Assembly: GCA_030765065.1 (NCBI GenBank)
Contig: CM060990.1
Location: 415,719,198 to 415,783,197 of the forward strand
DNA: 64,000 nucleotides
Source: Deroplatys truncata
Taxonomy: Eukaryota > Arthropoda > Insecta > Mantodea > Mantidae
Direction: 5' to 3'
Shown: positions 13,011-26,290 of the stretch, one piece after another
Position numbering within the stretch: the stretch's first letter is position 1
How the letters are laid out: every line of letters starts with the position of its first letter
Program-made: the position numbers and the translations under genes
The notes under the pieces: model-generated
Databases searched by the model: none
What the model was told of the DNA's origin: nothing
Seen by the model: only the letters and a program-made list of their open reading frames with translations

Positions 13011-16000
13011 GCGTATGTATGTAATAAAGAATGAAGTTTAAGCAACATTCTTACAGTTTTTTATGGACACGAATTATCAGGTAGTATCTAATATTAAATC
13101 CACATTGTCACCGCTATCCCTATAGCAAAAGTGGTGGTGTGCTGCCGAATTGACTCCAAGTGTAATTACCACGTGTGAGCCAGGGCGGGCGCTGCTGCCT
13201 GAACTCTTGGGTTTTTGTGGGTAAGGGGGCTACTCGCTGAGAACCAGGATCCATAGTATAGTGACGGCTGTCTGCTAGCATGCCCTCTGCCCTTGGCGCT
13301 GATGAGGAAATAGCAAGGTGTTCAGAGAGAAATTCGAAAAGGGAAACAACATACGGGGACGCTTACCCTATTGGAATGTTGCAGGACAGGGATGCAGGTA
13401 TGACCGGGGACCCAGACTAAAGCATGCTAAGTCTCAGTGCTAAGATGTGAGAAAGAGTGTATTAATAAACTTGACTCCGAGCCAATGGGAGTTACAAATT
13501 AATTAATTGATGTAAGAACTTACCTGGACTGCAGGAATGGAGCAGTATGGTGATTGGCGAGTATCACTGATAAAATGAAACTTTTTAACACGTGGTGTTT
13601 CAAGAAACCAAGCGATTCAGGCTCCCGCCGCAACACGGGATAGAAGCCACCGAGTGAAGAAACCGAGGGTTTTTAAAGCCGAATCCCACCACTCAGACAA
13701 TACGTCACCCGATATGTTTGGCATATTGACCGCAACTCAGCGATCTTCAATCATCACCCTAAGTCTGACACAGCGACTTCCGTGTCTCGCCACTTCACTA
13801 CCGTATGGTAGCCCATGTTTAACAATTTAGTATTATATGGCCAAAACTTAACATTAACCTTGCTACCTCCAAATGCGCTCTGACGTCATTCTCCCGCCAG
13901 GAAAATCAGCCGTCCACGGCTGAAACCATGCAATACAAGAACATGTCACAAACACAAAACTAGTGAACCAGTTAAAAAGCCAATGCGGATGTACACAATA
14001 GTAAGATAGCCAGTCGGGGTTGGAGGCCAAGGCTATGTTCAAATAAGCTCTATACAGCATAGGCGTGGCTGATAGTTCAGCTACATAAGGTACAGAAAGA
14101 AAGGGAAAGGAAGCAACCCCACTGGGGAGGGGTGTGGGAATATAGCTAAGGAAGGAGAGATGAAGACTTTAAGAGAAGGAGGAAGGAGAGAAAAGGAGAG
14201 AGCACCCGAAGGGAGAGGAAAGCGACGAAAATGGAGACGGGCCGAAGGAAAGGAACACCAACAAAGACAAGAAGGAGAGAAGACGGCGCACACAAATCCA
14301 TCCAACACACCCTGTATATGAATAGGGGTGAGCAAGGTTGTTCAGCGTGTCCGTGGCCCTATCAGACGTGGAATGCACCTAACGGGCGGAAGCACATTAA
14401 TAGGCACCCAGTAAACACCCACCCGAAGGTAATGATGACACGGGTGATCCACAAGGCCGAGGAACCACAAAAGGATCTATCCAGAATTAGGTCGACGCAC
14501 ATAAGGCCACCCAAACAAAGGGTTGCGCGACCAATGGGATATTTCCCATCAGTCAGTGCAGTTGGAACTCCGCCATCAAGATAGCTTGGAAAGTTACCTG
14601 GATACACAAACGTTGATTCATGCTACAGACATCATAACCAAGGCAGAAACTAGTATGTGTATGCTGAGCAACCGTAGACGAGCCTGAGCTGTGACGTTGG
14701 TGTAGGAAACCGGGACGACAGACAAACATACTGGTAGGAATAAAATAAATCGACGTGAAAGGAGAGAGTACCGGAACATAATAAGGAATTAGAATACGCT
14801 GGACGGAGGTGTGGTGTACGGGGTAATTGTCGGGCACCGAATTGTCGGGATGGTCACAGGGAAAAGATGGGCAGAAGAGGAGGTATAGACACAAGAGAAG
14901 AAAGAAGAAAAGAATCCAGAGCAATGCTAGCAAGAACTGCTGAATGAGAGGCTGGCATTGTTGCGCAGCTCTCATACTCACACCGGCGACCTTGCAATGT
15001 AGCCATCGTAAGTATGTGACAAGGGTGGCTTTCCACTGGTATTGCGGACACAGATGCTTAGTTAGTAAACTGCACATACTTAACACATGCACTATATTGT
15101 GCCGTAGGCAACTCGTGGGACGGGAAACCACACCAATAACACACTCCAATCTCAGGAGCGAGAAAGGGAACAAAAAAGGTATAGAAGATAAGCACTTAAA
15201 ATACAGATCAACAGGAACTTACAAAAACCATGAGCACGATACAACCAAATCATGTAAAGTTAAAACGTATCTCATCTACAATGAGAATAGCTTAACTGAA
15301 ACAATACTCGCCCTCCGTTCCAGGCTGCTGTGCATGTGCGAAGACATCAGAGAGACCAAATCCATACATCATACATAAATAAATAACTTTCAAGGGCCCT
15401 TATAATTACTTTCCCATCACAAAACGTGACGGCTCAAATGACCTCAATGCACTGCCCAGACTGTGAGGTATATGGGAGGCAGCACAGTGCATATTATACC
15501 ATTTATAGGATTACTTTAGTGGTACAGCTTAAATAAACATACTAAGAACAACTTGTACGCACACCACAACTGACATCTGAGATCTTGGATTTGCAACTCA
15601 GTGTCCCATCAAAATTGGTACTTGCTACCACCCGTACACGTTTACGCACTATTCGTGAGGCATTAAACGTGCGACCATAAAATGCACAAAACAACATACA
15701 TTGGTGGTTCTGATGGGTCATATCCTAAAACTATAAATCAATATTCAACCATTTCACCACTGCTGCCGCATATAAAATAACACAAACAGGGATGGCTTTC
15801 CTATAGGCTTACTCTTTGTTGCATAATCATAGAACAAGACTACAGTCTAACTTGTGTAATCTGAATCGAGTGAACGGGAGTGCGAGGTATTAAGAAAAGC
15901 AAAATAGCGCGTGTCTCAGTTTTACCTGAACACATGCACGAGTCATAGAGATTGAAATTAAAATATGCTAACCAGAAAGAGTGCTAATTCTTAACAAGTG

Positions 16001-17619
16001 TGTGAGAAGGTGGAATACGATATTCATAAAATAGCCTACAGATAACTGAAACTGTGTATCACATATAATAAAACCTTAAATTTCATATTTATTGAGTAGT
16101 TATTTTGCTATGTCTGATTCTATTCGAAACTGGAAGAGAACCTTCTCATCCACTGGTGTTAGTGGACACTGGTGTGATCCGAGGCTGGATTTCGTTTGGG
16201 GTTGCGCTGGCGTTTCGAAGGCTCATGTCACCAATATTACTGTTCTCTGATGTACTGACGGCGCTCCCCTAGCTGAGCATTCGGACGTTGCGCCGTAGCC
16301 GGTAAATTAGTAAACCGAACCTAAATAACTTCTAAAAAACGGCTCCAGCAACATACAGAAAAAATGAAACGAATATATTTATGGAAACCTGTAGGAATTC
16401 CATATGGGCCGAATAATAAGCGGACATACCTGGGACACGCGTGACCATTACGAACTCCGGCCGACCCATTGTTGAACAAATAGCAAGCAATAATGTACCA
16501 ATCCTGATATGTCATTCTGACTCGTCTCCAGTTACTTCTTCCTATTACTTTAATATATTTTTTTATTTTATGGTCTCAATCTTTCCACCAGAGGTCTTCC
16601 ATTACACGGTTCTGCTATTTAGATCTCTCAGATGATTTTGTTCTATTCCTTAGGCAGTATGGTAGATTACTCTAAAAAGAAGAAGAGGAAAAACCGGCGA
16701 TGCAGAAAGAAGTTCAACATCCCCCTTAAAATGATGCTGACCTTCTTTATGTCACCATTTTTTTCATACCTTCCTTGTTACACACCACCGAATGTACTTC
16801 TGCTTGGCTGAAATCCGCTCAGTGTTATCTGAGATGGCACGCGTATAGCTCTGCTGCCACTTATGTTCTCTATTGTGTTTTTCTTTGTGCACCTCCTTAT
16901 AAACGTTTTCCTGTTACTTCTATTAACTCCGAATGCCCCCCTTAAAAGCAAAAAACTGTATCAATTGAAACAGTGGGTTAAAATCATTATTGATCCTAAT
17001 TTGTGCCTGTTTAGTTTAAGCACTCGAATAATCTTTTACTCGCCTTTAATTTTGTCCTTGGACCTGCTTGCCACATACATTTTAGTCCACTTTTACTTCT
17101 ATGTTTTAGTGTACTCCTATTCATTACTCACTAGTATTTACGTTATATGTTGTTTACCTTTAATCACTAATAACCTCATTAACTAATCTGTTAATAAAGA
17201 AGAGAGCACCAAGGGAGTATCAGTTTTACTTGACTATATTAATCTTTGGGCTTCTGCATGACCACATGAAATCATGGATATCCACCAATTCCATTTTTAC
17301 CTTGTTTCTTAATTAATAAGAGCAGTTAATTTTCTTTTATGGTCCTCGAGGCTCGCACGAGTCTTGCGCGTGTCACTAAACTATAAAATGCTTTACAAAC
17401 CTACAATACCTATGCACTTGCACTGATCTCCCTACCGAATAGGTAAAACTAATGTTTGTTCTTATCTTCCCAGCATAGGAGCCGTGACTATATGCGTCAA
17501 CTGAAGGGGCTAAAGTGAATGTGAATGGGGAATTATTATTAGAATGTATTCGTACTTGGAATGAAGCGTAAGAGGAGATGAAAAACAAACTATGTGTCCG
17601 CTTAGGGCGCGATTATTCA
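13011..17619. other. Unassigned stretch with a purine-rich tract
   Basis: No recognisable gene. 14,090-14,290 is a purine-rich low-complexity tract. Frames up to about 206 codons between 14,550 and 15,380 show no domain and most do not start at ATG. The left LTR of the Gypsy element to the right should end somewhere near 17.3-17.6 kb but I could not define it. Confidence 0.35.
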
Positions 17620-20600
17620 CTACCTAATACACGTGTGGACTTTGCTTTGCCTTTTTCCGCTGCAGGAAACTGGCGTACCTTTCTGTTACAACACAATATT
17701 CTACAAGGTTTGCTATTTTGCTTCTGCTAGTAGAGTCAATCTTTCCGACATGGTACGCGTACATTCTCCTAACGTGCACAACTCGTTCAGATGCTTTCCG
17801 AACATACGGGTCATTTGTTAAATAGTTAACCGAGGACTGACCTTTTACTACAACAAATCGACCGTAGTAATTATGCAGGAGCGTCGTGGAGAAGCCTTTC
17901 TTTCTTCTCGGAGTGTAAACTCTTACCAACGTTCCGGGCGCGTAGTTGCTGCTCGATGTTTGCTATTAAACACGCTTTTGCTTTCTCTGCACGGCTCCAA
18001 TATTACTGAGTGCCACCTTGCGTGCTTGTATGGTACATTGTTGCGTGTGCTTCGCAAATAGGTTATTCATTGTGTATTTTAGTTGTACTTTTTCGGAAAG
18101 ACAGGATGTCTCCCGTATATCAAGAAGTAAGCTGGGTAGCCTGTTGACTCCTGCAAGGCCAAATTTTAGGTCCATGTTAAGTGTGGAAGGAAGACGTCCC
18201 AGTCGTCTTACTTCGTACTGACATGATGACTCAGAATATTGATATAGTCTGGTTACAATTTCAACCAGGACGTTACAAGCAGGATTTCATACCGCCGTTA
18301 AGTTGTGCTTAACTTCCATGAGTTTTAAAAGCTCTTCCACTGTTTCACACATTAAGACAGTTCTCTTATCAGGTAATAAGTTTGCTGGCGCACCAAAGGG
18401 ACATAAAGCATTATCCAGAAGAAATTGGGTTACCTGGGATGCGGACGTGTTGGTTAAGGCTCGGGTTTCCGTATATTTACTAAATGAGTCCGTCGCTACT
18501 ATTATAACGGTATTGCCACGCTTTCTCTTGTGTATTGGAAATACCTAATCAATGATAAAACCCTTCCACCTCATGGTCAACGGGAATAGGCTGCAATAAC
18601 CTCGCCGGCTTCATATCACTAGTACCCTTTCGGGATTGACACGACGGACATCGTTTGACAAATTTGCGCACATCATTTCTTATTCCTAGCTAATAGAAAC
18701 GCGCTGCTAGTTTTCCAAAGATTTACGCGAAACCCAGGTACCCCGACATGGGATTATAATGGTGGATTTTAAGGAGTTCGTTTTTAAGTGCCTCTGGGTA
18801 GACCAGTTAAAACAGATCACCCGACGCTCCTGCATTTTACTACAAAGGACGACCGACTTAAGCGTGTAACATGATGCCTGACGTCGCAAATTTGGCGAAG
18901 CGTCCTCCGGTTGTTTTAATGCTTAAATTATCCTTTGCAACTCCGGGTCTTTTCCCTGTTCTGCGATTATCTCCGTCGGCTGCAGGAGGTATCTAGGGAT
19001 CTCCTCCAACTGATCGTCATGGTGGAGCTTAGGGGCGGACACGGGGAAATGTGATAGGCAATCGGCGTTCTTGCGCAGTTTATCTGCCTTGTACTTTATA
19101 GCGACGTCATATTTCTGAAACTTTAATGCCCGCCAGTCTAACATGGCCGTTACTTCCTTCATTGTGTGGAGGTAGTATTGCGCGTGGTGGTTATTGACGA
19201 CATGGACGGGATATCCGAATATAAATGTGCGGACGTGTGTTACCGCGTAAACCAAACTCAGGAGTTCCAACTCCGTGACACTATAACGCTGCTTATTCTT
19301 ATCCACTGAGCGGGACACATTGGAGGAGGGGTGCAACATATTGGCCCCTCTGTGGTACAAAATTGCTCCTAATGCCTATCTTAGAGCTGTCCACATGTAT
19401 CTTTGTGTATGCTCCCGGTTTATAGCGGGCTAAACTTACCTTAGAAGTAAGCAACGACTTCAGTTGCTCAAATGCTTCTTTCTACGGCTCCGACCATACA
19501 AAGTGTTGGCCCTTCCTTGTAAGGATATGCAAGGGGTGAGAAATCGCCGCAAAGCTACGGATAAACCGTTTATAGAAGCTAAACGTTCCCAACGCTTTAC
19601 TAAGATCTCAAACGGACTTAGGGGCTGGTAATTCCTTAATTGCTATAACTGTCCGCATCCAGATCTATCCCGTAATGTACGACCTGAAAACTGAGCAGTT
19701 TAACTGCTTGAATTACGAAATAGCACTTCGAGGGTTTCAGCTTGAAATTAAAAATGTTCAACAGATGAAACACCGCTGTTAGGTTATCTACCATCTCTTG
19801 CTATAATGCAAGTTAAAATCCAAGTATGTCATGGAGATAAATGATGGCCTTCTTCTGTATATGGTACCCTAATAGTTTATCTGCTATTCCAGAAAAGTGC
19901 CTAGGGGCAATTATTGACCCAAACTGAGTGTCTCGAATTCGAACTGTCCGTTCGACGTAACGAAAATCGTTAATTTCTTGCTTTTTTCTGCCAGTGGGAC
20001 TTGAAAGTAGGCACTAAGAAGATCTATGGTACAAAACCATTTCTCGTCATCTAATTATCCTAACAAATCATCAATTAGTGGTAACGGAAAGCAGAATGTT
20101 TCTGTTACAGCATATAACTTTCTATAATCAACACAAAATCATGAAGCTTAACTAGAAAAACTGGCACAGCCCACAGGCTCGTGGATTCTCTGATTATGCC
20201 AGCTTGTAGCATTTCCTCCACCTGTGCATTTATGGCCTTACGCTGTTTCTGTGATGCTCTATGGATACTTTGCTGAATGTGTTTAATGTTCGTGATTTCT
20301 ATGTGGAATTCGTCTACTAAAGGCTTTCTCAGCTGTTTTAAGCTTGTTGCAAAGGTGTGCAAGAGTTTTTCAACTTTATTTTATCAGCAATTGCTGCTGA
20401 ACTGATAGGTTGGTGTGGCAATGCCAGAGGATGTTGGATATATTACGCACCAGCTGCCAGGTTACACTTCTTAGGGTTGGTGGTCATACTGGTATTAGAG
20501 GAAATAGGATGGCATGCACTTTTGCAAAGAGGTGTTTTGGGCTCGATTTTTAGTGCCTGAGTTCTTCTGCGGATTGTCGGCTAGGAACGTCAAGTATGAG

Positions 20601-21450
20601 ATAACCCAGCTGACGGCGAGGACCCATCTTGAAATCTGCAGTAATCAAACGCCCTCTATCGTCACTGTAATGACATTTCCTGGGGAGACGCTCGAAGACT
20701 GCACTAACTCTACCTCATGCACATGAGCTAGAGTCGCTCCCGCAAATAACTTTTTTACTTCATCCATGCTGTTTCTAACCGGTAGTGTGGCTTTACCCGT
20801 AACAAGGCAAAACATAGGGGAATATGGATTGATTTTTCTGCATTATGGCCTCCAATGTTTCGAGTAATATTTCTTTCGGACCTGATGCTTTATATTGTAC
20901 TTATACATTTGTAACACTACATGATGGAAACCTTATGTCCGAGGTGCATGTAAACTTACTGGGGGGAGTGCTGTCCCCTAACGTGTCAATTAAAATTTGT
21001 TTTAAGAGCGAGCATGGCCGCTCTCCACACGTAATTACAGGCGAGCTTTCTTCCCTTGACTATAGGGAAATTTCCCTCCTTACCAAGTCTAGTACTGCAT
21101 TGTTTTTTGTCAGGAAGTCCACCCCAACAATAGTTGACGGCCTAAGCGTGAGGCTACAATTAGTTTCTCTACAAATGGAATTCTGTGAAGGCAAAATTTA
21201 CACTCTGCATAGCAGGCTGCATCTAGTAGACGATCGTGTGCTTTTCAGAGCATTAACGCTTCTGTTAACGGTTCTTTGTGCGAGGAAGCTAGAGCCTCGT
21301 TAATAATACTTACGGCACTCCCTGTGTCTACAAATACCGTAATCGGCAGTTTATCTGGTTCATTGTTCACCGATAATACATTTGCGAGTAATGACTGGTG
21401 CCGGGTTTTAAGGCTAGCCACGGGTTCCATGCCCATGGAGGCTACCTGCG
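17620..21450 (-). pseudogene. Gypsy A pol remnant (PR-RT-RH-IN)
   Basis: Protease active site VDTGSAVSII is near 21,340. The RT N-terminus (AGIIRESTSLWAVPVFLVK) is at 20,220-20,150. The connection region with FYKRFIRSFAAISHPL is at 19,590-19,540, with FEQLKSLL near 19,460. RNase H (QRYSVTELELLSLVYAV) is at 19,290-19,250 and a DCLSHFP-like end near 19,050. The integrase CX2C-like CPSC is near 18,650, a degenerate integrase core lies at 18,540-18,300, and the C-terminal GTLVRVYTPRRKKGF module at 17,935-17,880. Many stops and frameshifts; not functional. The integrase is better preserved at its C-terminus than in its core. Confidence 0.8.
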
Positions 21451-21479
21451 GTTTCTTAAATTATTTACTCTCCGGAAGC

Positions 21480-22400
21480 AGTTCATGGCTATGTGCCCTT
21501 TCTTTCCGCAATTAAAGAAAATTGTGCTCCGTCCGTAGTACGGTCCTCTATCGGGAATCGCCAATCGTCCTCCATGTCTCCACCACGTGTGAGTTCCAGT
21601 GTGACTTTTGCCTTTTGGCATTTTGCGGCTGTTTTCTAATCCTTTGGGGATTGTTATCCCGTGTGGGAGCGCCTATCTTTAACTTGCTCAGCTGCTGTTT
21701 AAGACACTGCAGCTGGCTAGCCATATCAGCTAATTGCTGATTCACTTGGGCATTCGTGACCAATGCTACTATTACATTCCTCGGGGTTGGTAATAAACAA
21801 CCCTTCTGCCCGCAAGGTACCTTGCCGTTTCTATGCGTTTTTCTAGATCCAGGAGTGGTACTACTGATTGTGGATTGGCTGCCAACACCTGCTCTAACAG
21901 CGAGGGTTTAACTCCTATCATTATAGGTCGAGTTTTCTTGCCCTCCTGCATTTGGGGTTCACTTGGTCGCACAGCGCCAGCACTTCGTATGCATATACTG
22001 GCTAGGCTCTGTTGTGTCCTGGATCCGCTAGCGTTGCCTATATTCAAGGACATCAACCTGCGCCATGGGTGTGAAGGCATCTTTCAAAGCACCCCTTAAT
22101 CGTGGTCATTTAAAATCTGGTTGCCTATGGGCAAACGTGGCACAACCACGTGGCTGTCACCCCTTGGAGATGGCACGACAAAAATTGCCCTTCATGTAGT
22201 TCCGCCCAGCCATTAGCTGACGCTACTAGATCAAAGTTATATAGGAATGTCCTCACATCCTCTCCTGTTTACCCACAAATTTTCCATGGACTATTAAGGA
22301 GAGTGAGAACGGGGTTGCGGGAGATTTTGGGTTGCCATACTCGCGAGTTGCTCTGCCGCTAGTGTAGTTACCGGTGATTCAGTGGAAGACAATGTTCGTC
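21480..22400 (-). pseudogene. Gypsy A gag remnant
   Basis: The capsid-like stretch at 22,370-22,100 contains FLYNFDLVASANGWAE, as expected for the structural Gag domain. More Gag follows at 22,080-21,550, and a zinc knuckle lies near 21,500 reading NCGKKGHIAMNC, where the usual first cysteine of CX2C is replaced by phenylalanine. Several stops interrupt the frame. The role of an intact version would be particle assembly and RNA binding. Confidence 0.7.
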
Positions 22401-22536
22401 TAACCGGAGTGGGGTTAGAGGTAACTCCTGAAACTTATCTGATGTGGATTAATTTATTAAAACAATTTCTTCCTGTATTAATTCTGCTTGGGGATCAAAA
22501 CCTTCCCTGATCGCAACTGTACATGGAACATGTAAT

Positions 22537-22897
22537 TATACAGTGTGGACCATTTAAGTTGAGACTGTAAAATATCTCCAAAACTAAATGTTGTGGAAAG
22601 GAATGTCTTGAATAAACGTTGCTTGATACTATGGTGGAAAATAAATGTCATTAGCTCTGTTCTATATTGAGGATGTTATGATGGTCATTTTAGGGTCATT
22701 TTAATTTGACCTTAATTGCAGGTTCACATTTAAAAGCATTAAATTTACCCTATCAAAGCTTCCTCCAAACAAAACACGACTAATTGCTATTACTTTCCCT
22801 CATAATATCGAGCAGAGTTTATTAAAGACATTTCTTACTAGAACGCTTAGTTTTGGAGATATTGCACAGTCTCAGCACAAATGGTCCACCCTGTATA
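22537..22897. mobile_element. Short TIR element (MITE) sharing ends with the giant palindrome
   Basis: About 353 bp between 22,541 and 22,893, flanked on each side by TATA. Ends are imperfect inverted repeats beginning CAGTGTGGACCATTT (left) and, read inward from the right, CAGGGTGGACCATTT. The inverted similarity continues inward (CTCCAAAACTAA blocks) for roughly half the element on each side, so it is nearly a palindrome with no coding capacity. The same terminal blocks bound the 22-kb palindrome at 28.7 and 50.8 kb. It is most simply a deletion derivative of, or a parasite cross-mobilised with, that element. Confidence 0.8.
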
Positions 22898-23139
22898 TAA
22901 TATTTACAACATATATCAAACAGACTACTGTAGAGTCTAGTATAATTACTATGCTTTTTTCAGTTATTTAAACATCCTCATCAGATTGTGGAGTAGGCTC
23001 CATCTATCAACCTTCTCTTGTCATCCTTTAAAAATCTGCTGGTTTATTTGTTCCTATTGTTTTAATTTTGTATTTATTATTCTAAAATTAGCTTTATTTT
23101 GTATAATATATTGTACAATATGTATCCATTACACAGTCA
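22898..23139. other. Short unassigned spacer
   Basis: AT-rich spacer between the MITE and the PolB fossil; nothing recognised. Confidence 0.3.
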
Positions 23140-26100
23140 ACATCTAAAGAAGGCAAAGAGATCTGCTAATGCCCTTAGCCCTCATGATAGTTCGACATTC
23201 ATATCTGTAGATGTGTAGCATGGATCTCAGACCGATATATCCTGCATAAGCGTTCCGCAAGACTCATCTTTGTATAAGCCTATCATCTTCTTATTGGCCA
23301 GCGGCATTCAATATGAATTATCTTTTTATAAATTGATATGTCGAAACTATGTGGGTTGCATTTAGTGAAATTAGAAGCATCTATAGTGGTTTCGAAAATG
23401 AAGGTGTATCTATTCATATAATTTACAATTAGTGTTAAATTCCTGAAATTCGACTTTATTACTTGAAAAGAAAGTATAACACATTAGAAAATTGCAAATG
23501 TCTAAAATTGCCTAGCTAGTATAGATAGACCTTTTTATAAACACTTCTATCTAGCCATCTCTATGTCTACAGGGTACTCATTGAATATTATACTTCAGAC
23601 GAAGGCCCACTCGGCCATCAGTTTACGGAATTGCTCCCACTTGGGGACAATCCTGAAATCATTGCATTTCCTGACATTCTCTATAAATTTACCATAAATG
23701 GAGAAGTTCAATTTCTTTCAGAGATTTTACGCACATTTCGATTCATCTCTGGCTCCCTTCTGAGCATTCATATCAATTTAGGGCCTAATCATTTAGACTT
23801 GTCGTAGACACCGCTCTAAGAATATTTCTCACAATAAGCCTAATTTAACGCACTGTTGTATGTTTCTGTAATGCAAGGCAAATTTGCTCTTGTTCTCAAG
23901 AGTTGCGAGCAGCTTCTTGAATCGACCGTTACGTGATATCACACTATGCGGACAAATTGGACCGTCGTTATGAACCTCATGAATACGTTCGGGGTATTCC
24001 AGGTTCACTCCCAAGACATATACAGATTTTGAATCTTCTATGATAGGGATAAATTCTCTGGAATATGTTTCTTTCCCAACCAATCTTATGAGCTTTCCAT
24101 GGGAAGTATGAGAAAGGATGCTTTCCAGGTAGAAGCTTTTACTGCTCCAACAAAAGAGATTATTGACAGCTGCATTCTGATCATTTATGCGTGTACCTGT
24201 AGTTGGCATTAAATTACAGCTTACCACAGTGCACAAGCCACCTCGAATGTCACACTCGAAGAATTCAGTCATGGCCATGTCCAATATTAAAGTAAGTTTC
24301 GCGTTTTTTGTCTTCAACATGGCATCGGATATGAACTATGATAAATATAAAACCATGTTGGATAAATATTATACATTTTTAACAAGAGATCTCTAACGTT
24401 ATCAAAAATATCGACAAGCAGCAATGTATCGGTCTTTAGGTAGAGGTCACAGTATTAGCCGAGATTTCCTATAAACGACAAAAGTAAAAGATTTCAAATA
24501 ATGGTTGCCATATTTTAACAATACGACTGTGCTGCTTCTCGGTTATATCACCGAATTCATCAATGGCGGGAAGTGATTCTTCTTTCAGCTTCTAAGCATT
24601 GTACAGATAGATACATAGGAATATTCCCTTATTGGTCATCAGATTGTAATGTTCAGGGTTGGTATACCTCTCTCCAGTGTTCTTGAAATCCTGATTCGTC
24701 ATCATGTCTGTAAGACTAGATAGTCTATCATCCAGGAGTTTACACTGCTCAGGAAAACAAAAAATAAATGTTCTATACACTTTGCTAAATGCTATATAGC
24801 TTTTATAAGAATGTGGAGCACAATATATTGGTTAATTGTTTTAATTTAAACGTCGCTCCAGAAAGTGACTGATAAAAATACAATGGAAGAAATTCGGAAT
24901 AAAATCGACAATTGCCCTTTAAAATTGGATTTTAATTGTGCATCAGCTAAATACTGAACTAAAATATGGCAATGAATTGTGACCTTAATATCACTTGTGT
25001 CAAATCCCCTTCTGCATATTTGACAATGAGCAGCATTCCCGAAGTCCTCCACATTCTCGGCAGTAATATGAAATTCATCAATATTTAAGTATATCCCAAT
25101 AACCTCATCAGAAATTGCCCTTAATTGTGTGAAGAAGTAATTAATTCCTCTTGGCCCTCTAAAGAGCATGCATTTGCATATTGATGGATCGTGTCTAAAT
25201 ACAAACTTTAAGGATATGAATATGGCCTATATGGTTGTATAGCTCGTTTCCAATCCTGTATGCTCGAGAGCTCACAGAACTGAATCTTTGCTACCATATA
25301 TTCAGTATCTCCATATATTAGAAACTATATAGGTACATTTTTTAAAGAAACACCGAATTCAATGAGATCACCGTCACTGGGTATTTTAAGACCTATCATT
25401 TCTTAAATTTCAACTGCTATGCATACATGCTTTGCATAACCAAATTTTCACCTAGTATTTAATCACTTGATCTCTTATAAGCCGTGATATGTTTGTAATT
25501 GGATCGTAGTGAGTTTGCGATCCTTTTTCAGTGAATAAGAAATTCACATGGCGTTCATTTTACCCACAGGTTTGGTATAATGGCACTATGGAGTGATTAC
25601 CGCCTAGCGTAAGACTGTAATTATGTTTCTTGGTTTTACTATTCAGTCTTTAGTTTCATGAAGTCACATAGGGAATTGAATATTCTCACAATTGAAGTCT
25701 TGGAAAGCATTGAAAACTAGCATGAGCCTCTTTGGTTAATGCAATTCTTTGCCGGCTCTATGGAGGCCAGCATAAACCGTTTAAAAGTGCAGTCTTCTCT
25801 GACTTATGTTTATGACAGCTAAAATTTTGCGGATTTCTTCCGGTATTATAATATATGCTCCAGCGTGCTGTGTTTCATATCAGGAGGTACTATTCGTCGT
25901 GCCATGGACTGAAAACAAGGATTTTTAATACCAGCTGTCCTTCAAATTTAGAAATATCTTCCAAAATGCCATCTACTAATTCATGAAGAAGTTATTAAGA
26001 TTGGTGCTCTGAAGACTGAGTCTGCTCTTGCAATTAAAGCAAGTTGTGACTATCTGTTCGTTTTGAGATGTTTGGATTAGGTATGACGCTTCCAGAGAGC

Positions 26101-26290
26101 AGTTCACTTTTAATTCAGAATTATTTCTTTGTCTCATAGTTACGTTAATTACAAGATCTCTACAACATTTTAAGAACTCGAGGACACCAGGTATGTGCAA
26201 CGTGTGTTCGAACTTGGTATTAAAAGTACGACCCTTCATTGCAGAGTCGATAATTTCACATTCTAAATCGGAACGAACTTCATTGACACT
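23140..26290 (-). pseudogene. Fossil protein-primed-type DNA polymerase B (Polinton-like)
   Basis: Read right to left in several frames. An N-terminal segment with EQIVTTCFNCKSR lies at 26,240-25,980. An EndoVII-like finger (CQICRRGFD...) is at about 25,040-24,980. IRGGL is at 24,245. A degenerate motif A (VNNLFCWS) is near 24,160. The YVLGVNLEYPERIHEVHND stretch is at 24,010-23,960, parallel to TLEVDIEYPAELHDLHND in the palindrome polymerases. Motif B (FSIYGKFIENVRK) is at about 23,700-23,650. Downstream similarity (GLYKDESCG, AKGISRS) extends to about 23,170. Motif C was not seen. It is clearly diverged from the PolB copies at 32-47 kb, so it is an independent, older element, with stops and frameshifts throughout. 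Confidence 0.7.

Larger units (their letters stand above)
17620..22400 (-). mobile_element. Decayed Ty3/Gypsy retrotransposon A (gag-pol, no LTRs identified)
   Basis: Read right to left, the domains occur in canonical Gypsy order: Gag, zinc knuckle, aspartic protease, RT, RNase H, integrase. Each is visible only as short frame fragments separated by stops and frameshifts. The order RT-RNase H-integrase excludes Copia. No LTR pair, primer site or TSD could be defined, so the outer edges are those of coding homology only. Confidence 0.85.

Noticed and set aside
14553-15173. 206-codon minus-strand frame
   Set aside because: It starts at TTG, has no recognisable domain and lies opposite low-complexity purine-rich sequence; likely chance.
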